Assembly (NCBI GenBank): GCA_028274465.1
Contig: CM051457.1
Span: 67,492,496 to 67,556,495 of the forward strand
DNA: 64,000 bases
Direction: 5' to 3'
Source of the DNA: Plantago ovata
Taxonomy: Eukaryota; Streptophyta; Magnoliopsida; Lamiales; Plantaginaceae
Part shown: piece by piece, positions 23,506 through 33,309 of the stretch
Layout: every line of letters begins with the position of its first letter
How positions within the stretch are numbered: position 1 is the first letter of the stretch
The notes under the pieces: model-generated
What the model saw: the letters and a program-made list of their open reading frames with translations, nothing else
Told to the model about the DNA's origin: nothing
Database searches by the model: none
Position numbers and translations under genes: made by a program

Positions 23506-24410
23506 CTTGTTGGTCCCTTTAAACAACAAGAAAAGACTAGAGGGGGGGGGGGTGAATAGTCTTTTCAAACTTTCGTCATTTAAAACTTTCTCAGCAAGTA
23601 CTTATTACTTTTCAGTAATGAGTTTGTTGATACTTAACTTTCTCAGCAAGCATAAGTTACTTTACAGTAGCTTGGTTTGCTGATACTTAAAATCAGAGAG
23701 CGGAAGTCTTTGATACAATAAGTGCTCTTTCAGTAAGTAAAGGTTTCAGCAAGTGAAGTGAGTGACTGTGTACAGACAGATATGATTTGCTGAAAGCTAA
23801 ATATAGTAAGTAAATCACACAAACACTTTTATAGTGGTATCTGAGAGTGGCGTAATCTCTCAACTAATCCACTTCGTCCTTTCTAGGACGGAATCCACTA
23901 AGATATGATTGAGGTTCCTTACAATCTCCTATCTAAAGCGATTCAACAGAAACCAAAGCACACTTGCTTTGTCTCCAACCTAAACTAGAGAACTCAACCT
24001 TGTTCTCCACCAAACTTGGTACTTTTAATCAGCAAAACTATGCTCGATTAAGTTCCCCCTGAATATCACGCCTGAAAGGGTGTATTTTCAGTTAGAGAGT
24101 TTTGGGGTGAGATGACTTAATTATAACTTATTCAGTTACAACAAGTAATCTAAGAAACACAACTTGGAATACTTTGCAGTAAACAAGTTTGATTGTTTCT
24201 GGTGTCAAGACTTGTTCTTGTTTGAAAGAAAGAACACTTAACTAATTTCTTAGCCAAGTTTGTTCTACTTCTTCACAAGTAGCTTTTTCAAGCTTTAAGT
24301 CTTGGAACGGATCAATGGCAGTAAGAGTGTTTGAAGGTTTGTGAGTTTTAAGCACAAGTGAGAGTTTGATCACGTTGTTGACACACTTCAACTCTTTGCC
24401 GGATGACCTC

Positions 24411-24420
24411 TATTTATAGT
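24411..24420 (-). promoter_or_regulatory. TATA box of Sirevirus LTR (copy C)
   Basis: ACTATAAATA on the minus strand, followed by GAGGTCATCCGG. The same box is found at 45351-45360, 25494-25503, 48214-48223 and 62706-62715, making it the best-conserved promoter element in the LTR family. Confidence 0.75.
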
Positions 24421-24755
24421 GCAAGTAAGGAGCCGTTTCAATTTCAAATCCTAAGGTTTTTGTTCCTTAACATGTCACTATCTTGCTTTTGTACTTTCAG
24501 CAGCGTCTTTGTTTGTCTTCTAGTCTTCATGTCCTTCGTGTGTAAGCTTTGCATTAAATGCACATTTGAATAGAATTCAAACAGTAACATTGGAGCGCAA
24601 ATTCACGTACATTCAGCAAGAGGTCACATATGTTCCATCAGCAAGTGGTTAGTCTCAGTTTCAGCAAGCACAACCTACTCTGTCTTTCAGATTTTCACTT
24701 ATGCAATGCTGTTGCTGAATTTTCCACTTTCTGAGCAACACGTGCCTTTGTAGAT

Positions 24756-24840
24756 ACCAGTCTTCAGCAATCTTCTAGTCTTCAGATCTTCAATTTCTTC
24801 AAGTCTTCAGATCTTCAAAAGTCTTCAACATTCTGAGCGG
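24756..24840. repeat. short direct repeats of TCTTCAG/TCTTCAA in LTR
   Basis: Irregular tandem repeats of an AGTCTTCAGATCTTCAA-like unit. The reverse copy is at 44935-45012. Copy E's 5' LTR has lost this region. Confidence 0.7.
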
Positions 24841-24901
24841 TTTCTATTTGCTTCACTAATTTGTTTGTAATAAACAAAGTATATCTTCAGCAAATGCTTC
24901 A

Positions 24902-25003
24902 ATAGGTTATTTTCTTTTCAGAAAAAAAGATACATCATAAGCTTCAGCATCAATAAGTTATTTTCTTTTCAGAAAATAAAATACATCATACGCAAAAGAA
25001 ATA
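24902..25003. repeat. 51-bp tandem duplication in LTR
   Basis: Two copies of a block starting ATAGGTTATTTTCTTTTCAG (24902) and ATAAGTTATTTTCTTTTCAG (24953). The solo LTR at 44612 also has two copies (about 44760-44870), whereas copy E's 3' LTR has one (near 48672-48722). It marks a subfamily. Confidence 0.7.
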
Positions 25004-25159
25004 ACTTATCTAGCACCTAATCTAAGTCTTCAGCAAACGTTCCTCTTTTACAATGTCCTTAAAATTCTAAAATCCTATGGACCTTAAGAGTACTAGTTAC
25101 TGGACTTTCCTTAATTTAGCATGGTTAATTGCTCATCAAAATTACAAGTTTTCCTAACA

Positions 25160-25358
25160 ATTTGCCACACAAGTTTGCTTCTTGCTGAACAATGAAATTA
25201 GTCTTGTTCCAAGGAACTGACATGTTCCAGAGGTACTCTTTCTGTCAAGTGTAGAGCCTCCATTATCAGCATCTGAGTAACCAACTAGTGACAAACCAGA
25301 ATCTTTTGGATACCACAATCCAATATTGACAGTACCTTTGACATATTTCAGTATTTTA
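25160..25358 (-). pseudogene. Sirevirus RNase H fragment beside copy C
   Basis: About 200 bp from the start of RNase H, including segments for SWFSKKQTCVA, GGSTLDRKST and the ILKYVKG region. It is the mirror of 44412-44611. It is bounded by the C insertion on the left and by a junction with a plus-strand LTR on the right. Confidence 0.8.
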
Positions 25359-26400
25359 AATGCAAAGTAAGCACGCGAAGAACATGAACACTAGAAGAAA
25401 AATAAAGGACGCTGCTAAAAGTACAAAAGCAAGATACTGACATCTTAAGGAACAAAGCTTTAGAATTTGAAATTCAAACGGCTCCCTTGATTCACTATAA
25501 ATAAAGGTCAACCGGCAAAGAGTTGAAGTGTGTCAACAACGTGATCAAACTCTCACTTGTGCTTAAACACTCAAACCCTTCTATACTCTTTACTGCCATT
25601 GATCCGTTCGAAGACTTAAAGCTTGAAAAAGCTACTTGTGAAGAAGTAGAACATTCACGGCTAAGAAATTAGTTAAGTATTCTTTCTTTCGAGCAAGAAC
25701 AAGTCTTGACACCAGAAACAATCTAACTTGTTTACTGCAAAGTATTCAAAGTTTTGTTTCTTAGATTACTTGTTGTAGCTGAATAAGTTATAATCAAGTT
25801 ATCTCGTCCCAAACCTCTCTAACTGATAAACACCCTTTTTCAGGTGTGAAATTCAGGGGGAATTTAATCAAGCATAGTGTTGCTGATTATAAGTCCCAAG
25901 TTTGGTCGAGAACAAGGTTTCGTTCTCTAGTTAGGTTGGAAACGAAGCAAGTGTGCTTTGGTTTCTGTAGAATCGCTTTAGATAGGTGTTGTAAGGAACC
26001 TCAAACTTATCTTTGGGGATTCAGTCCTAGAAAGGACAAAGTGGATTAGTTGAGAGATTACGCCACTCTCAGATACCACTATAAAAGTGTTTGTGTGATT
26101 TACATTACTGCATATAGTTTTCAGCAAGCATATCTATCTGTACATTGTCACTATGCTCACTTGCTGAAACTATTACTTACTGAAAAGCACTTATTGTACA
26201 AAGACTTCCGCACTCGGTTTTTAAGTATCAGTAAAACTCGTTACTGAAAAGTAACTAGTACTTGCTGAGAAAGTTAAGTATCAGCAAACTCATTACTGAA
26301 AAGTAATAAGCCCTTCCTGAGAAAGTTTTTAAACGAAGAAAGTTTGAAAAGACTATTCACCCCCCCTCTAGTCTTTTCTTGTTGTTTAAAGGGACCAACA
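25356..26400 (+). repeat. 5'-truncated Sirevirus LTR leading into copy H
   Basis: The last 1045 bp of an LTR, ending GGGACCAACA followed by a primer site. The first about 600 bp are missing; the broken end shares TTTAAA-type microhomology with the RNase H fragment. The mirror copy 43384-44415 has the identical junction, so the junction is a real sequence and not a chance misjoin at one place. Confidence 0.85.
25494..25503 (+). promoter_or_regulatory. TATA box in truncated LTR (copy H)
   Basis: ACTATAAATA at the LTR position equivalent to 45351-45360. The upstream part of this LTR is lost, so promoter activity is uncertain. Confidence 0.6.
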
Positions 26401-26402
26401 AG

Positions 26403-26414
26403 TGGTACCAGAGC
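26403..26414 (+). other. primer binding site, tRNA-iMet, altered (copy H)
   Basis: TGGTACCAGAGC in place of TGGTATCAGAGC, 2 bp after the LTR. Copy I has the same altered base, in line with the two being the same locus. Confidence 0.85.
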
Positions 26415-26512
26415 TGGAGGTTCTTTAACCTTCAGCACTGAACCTAGATCCCCTTAGGTGCTTTCCGTAAATCACTCTCACTTGATCAGTTTGGTAATCT
26501 TTTGTTGACAGG

Positions 26513-28931
26513 ATGTCTTTAGGAGATGCTCCCTTGCTGAAGCTAGAAAACTATGAAACATGGCAAACAACATGATGTTACATCTTGAGTCCATTAGTGA
26601 TGAAATGGTCACTGTCATTAATGATGGACCTATCAAGATCACTAAGATTGAAAGAAGTTTTCCTCACAAAACCACGGATCCTACTGTTAAGGAAACTATC
26701 TTAGGAGACCCGGTTGACACCGGCGTTCCAAAACCAAGAGAGGAATGGACTTTCGATGAAGCTAAGAGATTCTGTCTTGATGGCCAAGCAAGAAACAACA
26801 TCATTCGATCAACTCCGGATACTATACAGTGCAAACTGTGGGGTGCCAAAACTGCTAAGGAAGCTTGAAAAATGGTTCAAGATCTTTGTGTTTGATCTGA
26901 CAAAACCAAGGAATACAAACTCGAAGTGCTGAAGTTAAAGTTCCAGAACTTTAAACAAGGTACAAATGAGTCACTAGAAGACTTGGACTTCAGATTCACA
27001 GCTCTAGTAAGTGAGATGGCTGCCTTAGGAGTTGGAAATCTTTACTCAGATTCTGAGAAGGTGAAAACCATTACCAGAAGTCTGAACCACGAATGGATCC
27101 ATACTCTGAATTTCTACTACAATCAAGGAATGCCAAACATCACACCTACAGAGTTGTTCTCTCATCTTGCTACTGTCAACTACGAGACAAAGCAAAGAGA
27201 AAATGTGTTTGCTGAAAAATCGCAAAACATTGCTCTTGCTGCAAAGCCATCATCTTCTGAAAAGAAGAATGATAAAGAGCCCGTTGATGAAAATGCTTTA
27301 GTTGTTAAAAACATGAAGAAATTCATCAGTAAGGAACTTGAAAGGCGAAAAAAGAGAAGCTGAAAAAGCATCTTGGTAACAACTACCATAAATACAAGAA
27401 TGAGGCTAGCTCACTGAACAAGCAGGCTCAGCAAGCAAATTCCTCTGAAGAACGAGCAGTTGGAAATGATTTCTGCTTTTACTGCAAAAAGCATGGACAC
27501 TTCAAAGCAAATTGTCCTTTGCTGAAAAGTAAATCTGCTGAAAAGAAGAAGAAGTTCAAAAGGGCTTTTATTGCTGAAGAAAACAAGAAGCTTCAAGCAA
27601 AAATCGATGCGTTGTGCATTGATACCAGCTCCGAAGACAGTGAGATAGAAAGCTCAGAAAGTGAAGAAGAAGAAGCCACTCTTGACGTAGAGATTGGCAA
27701 GGAAGTTTGTGGAATAGCTATGGAAGCTTATCCAGATGTGTCAAACTATGAATTCTGCCTCATGGCCGGTCAGGTAAACAGTTCTATCTCTGACTCTGAC
27801 TCAGAAAGTGAAGATGAGATTGACCTTGACAGAATTCAAGGAGAAATCGAAAGATTTGAGAAAACTCTGAGCAAACAGCAAGAGAAACTACAGAATGCTG
27901 AAACTCTGACCAAGCAAACTACTGAAAAATACGTATTGTTAAAAGAAGAGTCATAAAAGAAAGATGCTGAAATATAGCATCTCAAGAAGTTGATTGCTGA
28001 AGCTAAAGAGAAGAATTCTCAGATGGCAATAGAATTGGAAGAATATCAGTCCTCAATTCTAAAGTTACTTGCTGAAATACAAGAAATTAAAAAGATGAAA
28101 ATCAATTTCAAATCTTATGCTGATGCAAGTAATACGCTGACTGAACTAAACTCTTATTTGAGAGATCAATCTCAGAAAGAAGGTTTAGGTGCAACGTATG
28201 AAGGTGATGACGTAATAATCTTGAGTAAAGACATATCACCAATTACCTTTGTACGTGCAACTGATAGTGGTCAACCAGAACTCTATCAGATTGGTCAATC
28301 TAAGGTTGCTGAAAAATACAATCAAGTACCTACGACCGTAAAGCCCGTTGTTGCTACTCGAAGTAACAAGACTTTAAAAGGAAAACAGGTTGCTGAAAAG
28401 CAAACTATAAAGAAAAAGGATGTTGTAAAGCATTCCGCCAAACAAGTTGCTGAAAAGCAATTTGTTAAGTCAAAAGGCAAGATTACTAAAAGTAATCAGA
28501 AGACCTTTGCTGACAAACCTGAATCAAGTAAGGTTGCTGAGACAAAAGCTCAGCATTCTCCAAAAAGTGGACTCGGTTTCAAAACCAAGCAAAGTCAACT
28601 TTTTCATGAGTATAAGCAAACTCAGCAAAGATACGTCAAAGAGATGAACAAAACCAAGCCTAAGAGTTCTGACAAGACTCAAAACGCTAGGGCTAGAAGG
28701 AACCTTGCTAAAAAAGAACTTACTGGAAAGTATGTTCAGCAAAAAGGTCAACCGAGCAAGACACCACATCAGAAAGTGGATTTGATCAGCACGAATCAAA
28801 AGTATTTAGGCTCAAAACCTCCTAGTTCCTCAGCAAGTAGAAAACAAGTCAAAGTTGAAAAACTTAAGAGTTGGATTTCCACTGGACGCATTCTTGAACA
28901 TGTTAATGGACATCCAATATTGGATAATTAA
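26513..28931 (+). pseudogene. Sirevirus copy H gag
   Basis: Starts MSLGDAPLLKLENYE at 26513. A frame change near 26555 and stops near 26867 and 26893 split it into open pieces 26560-26868, 26926-27363, 27519-27956 and 27990-28931. The zinc knuckle reads CFYCKKHGHFKANC (near 27473-27515). Downstream are an acidic patch (EDSEIESSESEEEEA), a coiled-coil-like helix (IERFEKTLSKQQEKLQ) and a Lys-rich tail with repeated KQVAEKQ. It ends at the TAA after GRILEHVNGHPILDN. Confidence 0.85.
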
Positions 28932-28936
28932 CTTGT

Positions 28937-29553
28937 TTGCTCTTGATTGTGCAGACTTCAGCCACGGACACAAACAATGCAATCTGGCACTTTGACAGTG
29001 GTTGTGGAAAGCACATGACGGGCAACAAGAATAACCTTATAAACTATAGACGGTGGTCTAAAGGTCCACCAATAAGGTTTGTTGGTGGAGGCTTTGGTTC
29101 TACAAAAGGTTATGGTGACGTGAAGTTAGATTGCATTACCATTTCGGGAGTTCTTTATGTCAAAAATCTTAAGTTTAACGTTTTCAGGATGAGTCAATTC
29201 GCTGATAAAGGATACTTCATCAAAATCAAAAGTGATTAATGTAAATTTATAGACTTTGAGACAAAGAAGGTTATTATGGTTCCTAGAAGATCAGGAGGTT
29301 TGTACACTGTAGATTTGTCTTCAGCAATCGTTGAAAAATGCCTTGTCTCAGATCACGATTGCCTTGCTGAAAAAGCATGGTTATGGCATAAACGAACAAG
29401 TCACCTAAACTTCAAGACGTTGAATAAGCTGACTAAAAAGGCACTTGTAGTTGGATTACCTAAGGTTACTTTCAAGAAGGATGGTGTTTGCAATGCATGT
29501 CAGCAAGGAAAGCAAACCAAATCTTCTTTTAAGAACAAGGCAGTACCGTCAAC
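28937..29553 (+). pseudogene. Sirevirus copy H protease and integrase zinc domain
   Basis: The frame opens without ATG just after the gag stop and is offset from gag. Protease has WHFDSGCGKHMTG and ends at a premature TAA near 29237 that copy I shares. From 29276 the pre-integrase zinc segment shows LWHKRTSHLNF and CNACQQGKQTK (HHCC). Coding sequence stops at 29553, where the Athila LTR begins, so the catalytic core is disconnected. The open frame runs on into the LTR and would add an unrelated tail. Confidence 0.85.
29549..29553. repeat. target site duplication TCAAC, left of plus-strand Athila
   Basis: TCAAC (GTTGA on the other strand) precedes the LTR. It is the same 5-bp site as at 7697-7701 and 40230-40234. 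Confidence 0.8.
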
Positions 29554-30924
29554 TGATGAACGTATTTTTGACGCGTTCATCTTGTCTTTTTTACCTTATT
29601 TTGCTATCTTTTAGCCTTGTTTTTTGGTTAGTTTTGTAGAATAGTGTCACGTTTATTGTTTTCTGCATTTCCAGGCACTTAGGAACAAAATGGCGTTTTT
29701 GGAACTAAAAACGAGCTTTTTTGATAGAAAATGGCCCCGTTGAAGTTCCTTGATCTCCACGGCTTGTTCGTGAGTGTTTGAGCATCAATAAGAATTGAGA
29801 AGGATGAGTCCAAGGCCCCCGAGGGCCGTACGAGGGCAAAAAGATTGAGTTGGAAGACAAAAATCTGCCGAGGAGCCAAGCTAAGCGCCTGGAATAGTGA
29901 AGCGCTCCGCTTCATTTTCCAGGAGTTTTGGCACAGCAGCCAAGCGAAGCGCTTGGAGGGCCCAAGCGCTCCGCTTGGCAGCAGTTACAAATCGGGATTT
30001 TCCTTCTTTAATCTGATCTTCAGTTACTTTTTCCATACTTTTGAACATTCGCTTCGTTTTGGCAGAGCTCCTAAGCCCCAAAAACTTAGAGAAAACTCAG
30101 ATTACATTGTATTTTAGATTGGATTAAAGGTTTTGGCATAGGATTGCATCCATTGTTTCATCTACGGAGAGGTTTTCATCAATACCCACCGATTAGTGAC
30201 AGCTTGGTGGTAACATTGTATCATTATCTCTTGTCTAGTAGTTTGATTTGATGTATTCTATTTACAATTCATATGATTTGATGTCTATGTTGATGAATAT
30301 GAGTAGCTAAATCCTTTGTGTTGGTGGTAGAATGTAGAATAGGCATGCTATGGGTTATGTTTATGCTCACATGAGATTGTGAGTCAATCTTGCTGCAAAT
30401 TCCTTCATATGATTCTTAGTTGCCTATAAAATATATTCGAATTGAGTATAGTGACAAACTCTTGGTCAATGAAAGCTATAGGATTGTATGTTAGAGACTT
30501 GCAGCATGCTAGATAAATGGTGTTAGTGACAAGCACCTCTAAAGTATTGATATGTGATCTTTTATGATGTGTGTCTTGAAAGTTACCTAGACGAGTTGCT
30601 TAGCAGACTTGTCGAAGGTTTTACGCACTGAACTTGTGAGCATATTCGTAACCCATGCATGTGTATTTGATTTCTACCACCAACCGTTTTCCAAACTTGA
30701 TTACAACAATCTGATTTCTCGTTGCTTTGTTCTAAGAAAACAATTCTATTCTATAAACACTTGAACAAGTTGTCTGAAATAACTAGCAAAAACCACAAAC
30801 AAAGCCACGTTAGGTCCCGAGAGAACGACACTCAGGGACAACTTTCCATTGCACTCTAGTTTGTGTAGTGATAAGTGTTCTTTGGCTATTAAACAAATTT
30901 ATTTGGTGAAAAACGACATCATCA
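29554..30924 (+). repeat. 5' LTR of plus-strand Athila
   Basis: The LTR is 1371 bp, TGATGAACG to GACATCATCA. It has four palindromic units (29876-29892, 29899-29913, 29940-29956, 29962-29978). No clear TATA box is visible at the place where element G has one; TATAAAATATA at 30425-30435 is a weak alternative. Confidence 0.9.
29876..29978. repeat. palindromic 17-mers in Athila LTR
   Basis: Four units: CCAAGCTAAGCGCCTGG, GAAGCGCTCCGCTTC, CCAAGCGAAGCGCTTGG and CCAAGCGCTCCGCTTGG. All are near-perfect self-complementary sequences with a variable three-base centre. Confidence 0.85.
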
Positions 30925-30927
30925 ATT

Positions 30928-30944
30928 TGGCGCCGTTGCCGGGG
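30928..30944 (+). other. primer binding site, tRNA-Asp (plus copy)
   Basis: TGGCGCCGTTGCCGGGG, 3 bp after the LTR, complementary to 17 bases of the 3' end of plant tRNA-Asp. Confidence 0.92.
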
Positions 30945-31094
30945 ACTTAAATCCTTTGGTTGGTGTTTTTTTTTGGTTTTTTTCAGCCAACATCTCTTTC
31001 CCACCCCTTATTTCTTTCTTGATTGAATTGTGTGAATGTTTTGCGTAGCTAACAGAAACTTACAGTTAGTTGAAGGCTTTGTTGTTGGACAGGT

Positions 31095-32855
31095 ATGGAA
31101 GAAGTTTGCTTGAACGAAGCTTTCAAGGTCCGGTATGAGGCGATAAGGAAAGAGCCGGCGATTTATCTTGAACCGGAGGCTAGGTTATATGAGGTCACTG
31201 ATGAAATTCTCTATAGCATAGCTACCTTCCGAGATTCGCCTTGCGAGAATGCATTACGATTCGTGGTAGAATACCAGCGTGATGTTGGGTTGTTACCACC
31301 ACGTGATTTGAATGATGATCAGCTCTTGCGTCGGTTGTTTCCATGTGCTCTTACTGGAAAACCCAAGGAATGTTTAAGATCTTTGCCTGGGGGATCACTG
31401 AGGAGTTGGCAAGACGTGGTAGACGCCTTTTTTGATCGGTTCCTTTCGTCTAGGGAAAATGAACAGCTCAAGAGGCGGATAATTGAATTCACTCAGCGGA
31501 AGGGAGAAAGGTTTTGTGATTCTCTAGAGAGATTTGAGCTCTACAAGAGCGAATGCCCGCATCATCGGTTGAGCGAATATGAACTGATTACTTGTTTTTA
31601 TCGGGGATTGGATGAAGACTTGCAGTTGGTGATAGATGGTGCATGTGACGGTATGGAGAGTTGTACCGTATCCCAAATCAAAGAGGTTTTTGGGAGGTTG
31701 CTCGTTGCGACACATAACCGTACTCTTGTGCCACCGGTTGACTACTTAGAGATGTATCCAGCACCCAAGCCTATTGCCATTTGTTCTTATGATGACAACT
31801 TCGATTATAAAGTGAAGACATGCTCGGGCGAAAATATTCCATATTACGTCTTTGAGGCTGAAGACTCGCAAGCTCAAGGTGAAGAGGAGTGCTTCTCCGA
31901 AGAGGAAGAGGAGGTGTTATCCACTCTAATGAAGGTTTGGGGAAATGTGCTCGAAGTAGCGGGTAAATACCAAGAGGATTTTGATACTAGAATGGAGTGT
32001 GTGTATGAAGTTCTAGGAGAATCTGAGGTCATGTTGGAGTTACTAGAAGAGAAAATGAGTGAAGAATGGGCATCCGAATGCCATGAGCAAGAGGAAAATT
32101 CACTGAAATCTCAAGCTGAGCGCTTGGGACAGCCAAGTGGGGGGCTTGAATTTTCAGTAGCTGAAAAAGAGGAAAAAAATTGGGAGTCAGGTTCCAAGCG
32201 AAGCGCTTGGCCAGAGCCAAGCGAAGCGCTTGATAAGCGCTCCGCTTGCGCTCTCCCAAGCGGCTCGCTTGGGACCTGGGAGCAGAATCTGAAATTTTCC
32301 CCAACCGAGGGAATTTTGAATCTTGAAGGCGAGATAATTGAGGAGCTCAGGACTGATTTGGGAAGTGAAGAAGAGCTTGGAGAGAGCTCAAGAGTTGAGG
32401 AAGAACTTGAAGAGGCAAACATACTTTTGCGGAATGGCAAGGAATCAAGACCACCATATCCTTTGATGTATCCTTCTAAAGCTAAATCTTTTCCTAATAA
32501 TACATGTGATACAGGTGATGATGAGCAGCTGGAAAAGGAGGAGAAAGAAGAAGGGACACCAACTCCGAAGCTCGTTCCCGGAAAGGGAAAGGAAGGTGAG
32601 CAAGGGGGTGCACACCAAAAGGAAGGCGAACTTCATAAGTCAGCCAACCCTTACGTGCCTCCTAAGCCACATCTTCCATTTCCAGGGAGAGTTAAGGAGG
32701 CCAAGAGAGATATTCGAGACTCACCAATATATGGGATCTTGTCAAAAGTAGAGGTGAACGTTACCCTTTTGGAATTGATTCAAAATATTCCCGCCTACAC
32801 GAAATTTTTCAAAGAGGTGCGGAGTAATAAGAAAATCTTTCAAAAGGGGGAGTAG
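31095..32855 (+). CDS. gag: Athila Gag polyprotein, intact frame
   Basis: A 586-residue capsid precursor, the only full-length gag in the window. The start ATG lies 171 bp after the LTR. Residues about 60-200 form the retrotransposon Gag core (LRRLFPCALTGKPKECLRSLPGG, SWQDVVDAFFDRFLSS, RIIEFTQRKGERFCDSLERFELYKSECPHH). Residues about 260-350 are highly acidic. Residues about 335-395 are encoded by the palindromic repeats (KRSAWPEPSEALDKRSACALPSGSLG). The C terminus is Lys/Pro-rich and ends TKFFKEVRSNKKIFQKGE. I see no CCHC zinc knuckle. The stop TAG lies 4 bases past a candidate slippery heptamer; pol continues in the -1 frame. Confidence 0.9.
   Translation: MEEVCLNEAFKVRYEAIRKEPAIYLEPEARLYEVTDEILYSIATFRDSPCENALRFVVEYQRDVGLLPPRDLNDDQLLRRLFPCALTGKPKECLRSLPGGSLRSWQDVVDAFFDRFLSSRENEQLKRRIIEFTQRKGERFCDSLERFELYKSECPHHRLSEYELITCFYRGLDEDLQLVIDGACDGMESCTVSQIKEVFGRLLVATHNRTLVPPVDYLEMYPAPKPIAICSYDDNFDYKVKTCSGENIPYYVFEAEDSQAQGEEECFSEEEEEVLSTLMKVWGNVLEVAGKYQEDFDTRMECVYEVLGESEVMLELLEEKMSEEWASECHEQEENSLKSQAERLGQPSGGLEFSVAEKEEKNWESGSKRSAWPEPSEALDKRSACALPSGSLGTWEQNLKFSPTEGILNLEGEIIEELRTDLGSEEELGESSRVEEELEEANILLRNGKESRPPYPLMYPSKAKSFPNNTCDTGDDEQLEKEEKEEGTPTPKLVPGKGKEGEQGGAHQKEGELHKSANPYVPPKPHLPFPGRVKEAKRDIRDSPIYGILSKVEVNVTLLELIQNIPAYTKFFKEVRSNKKIFQKGE
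32112..32273. repeat. palindromic repeats inside gag (plus copy)
   Basis: Six units in 160 bp inside the open frame, at 32112-32127, 32132-32148, 32194-32210, 32217-32232, 32235-32247 and 32255-32273; the second is degenerate. The frame remains open across all of them. Confidence 0.85.
32843..32849 (+). promoter_or_regulatory. candidate -1 ribosomal frameshift heptamer at gag/pol boundary
   Basis: In the gag frame the sequence reads A AAG GGG, fitting the X XXY YYZ slip pattern, with the gag TAG at 32853-32855. Slipping one base back puts ribosomes in the protease frame, which is open through the ATG at 32867. Copy B has the same heptamer and geometry. Both copies may descend from one locus, so conservation is weak evidence; an ancestral indel in the A/G run is the alternative. 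Confidence 0.45.
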
Positions 32856-32866
32856 CTGAACTCGAG

Positions 32867-33309
32867 ATGGTTAATTCCGTGAACGAGTTACCCTTGAAAC
32901 AAAAAGATCCCGGGAGTTTCATCATTAGTATCACCATGGGAAACGGCCGATCTGCAAAACCAATGCTTGATTTGGGGGCTAGCATTAATCTAATGCCATA
33001 CTCCATCTACAAGGCGTTGGGGTTAGGAGAAATCCAACCCACGAGCATGGTCGTTCAATGGCTGATCGGAGTGTGAAACGCCCACTTGGGGTGGTTGAGG
33101 ATATCCTAGTAAAGGTGGATCGACTCATCGTGCCAACCGACTTCGTGGTAATGGAAACTGCGGATGAGGGGACTAGTGCGAAAAAAGAGCACATAGTGCT
33201 TTTGAGCAGACCCTTTATGGCCACCACCAACACTTGCTTGGAGCTTCGAGGGAAGAAGATCACTATGGAAGTGCTCGGAGATAAGGTACAGATTGAACAA
33301 TACAAATAG
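32867..33309 (+). pseudogene. Athila aspartic protease (plus copy)
   Basis: Starts MVNSVNELPLKQKDPGSF. The active-site motif is DLGASINLMPYSIYKALGLGE, the DLGAS form usual for Athila, followed by MADRSVKRPLGVVEDILVKVD and the flap and C-terminal LLSRPFMATTNT region. A one-base frame change at about 33057 separates the active site from the rest; copy B has no change there. The piece ends at a TAG (33307-33309) also present in copy B. Confidence 0.85.

Larger units (their letters stand above)
18456..25159 (-). mobile_element. Sirevirus (Ty1/copia) copy C, RT to 5' LTR
   Basis: A minus-strand element truncated at gap 1. In element order it has a 5' LTR (25159-23508), initiator-tRNA-Met primer site, gag, protease, integrase and part of RT. 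The outer LTR end is followed by ATTTG (25160-25164), then an RNase H fragment of another Sirevirus, so C inserted there. The same target, with CAAAT on both sides, flanks the solo LTR at 44612-46260. Unlike copies A, H and I, C has no Athila insertion in integrase (uninterrupted at 20377). Confidence 0.85.
23508..25159 (-). repeat. 5' LTR of Sirevirus copy C
   Basis: The LTR is 1652 bp; on the minus strand it starts TGTTAGGAAA and ends GGGACCAACA. It is nearly identical, in reverse orientation, to the solo LTR 44612-46260. A C/G homopolymer lies near the U5 end (23541-23551), repeated TCAGCAAG/TTGCTGA motifs at 23580-23800, and a 51-bp tandem duplication at 24902-25003. Confidence 0.9.
23508..31018 (+). 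repeat. left arm of a 7.5-kb inverted repeat
   Basis: This block (LTR, RNase H fragment, truncated LTR, gag, protease, Athila 5' LTR, primer site, leader) reappears in reverse complement at 38725-46260 in the same order and with the same junctions. Arm lengths are 7511 and 7536 bp. The arms meet at gap 2, with the Athila internal region on the left side only. Confidence 0.85.
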
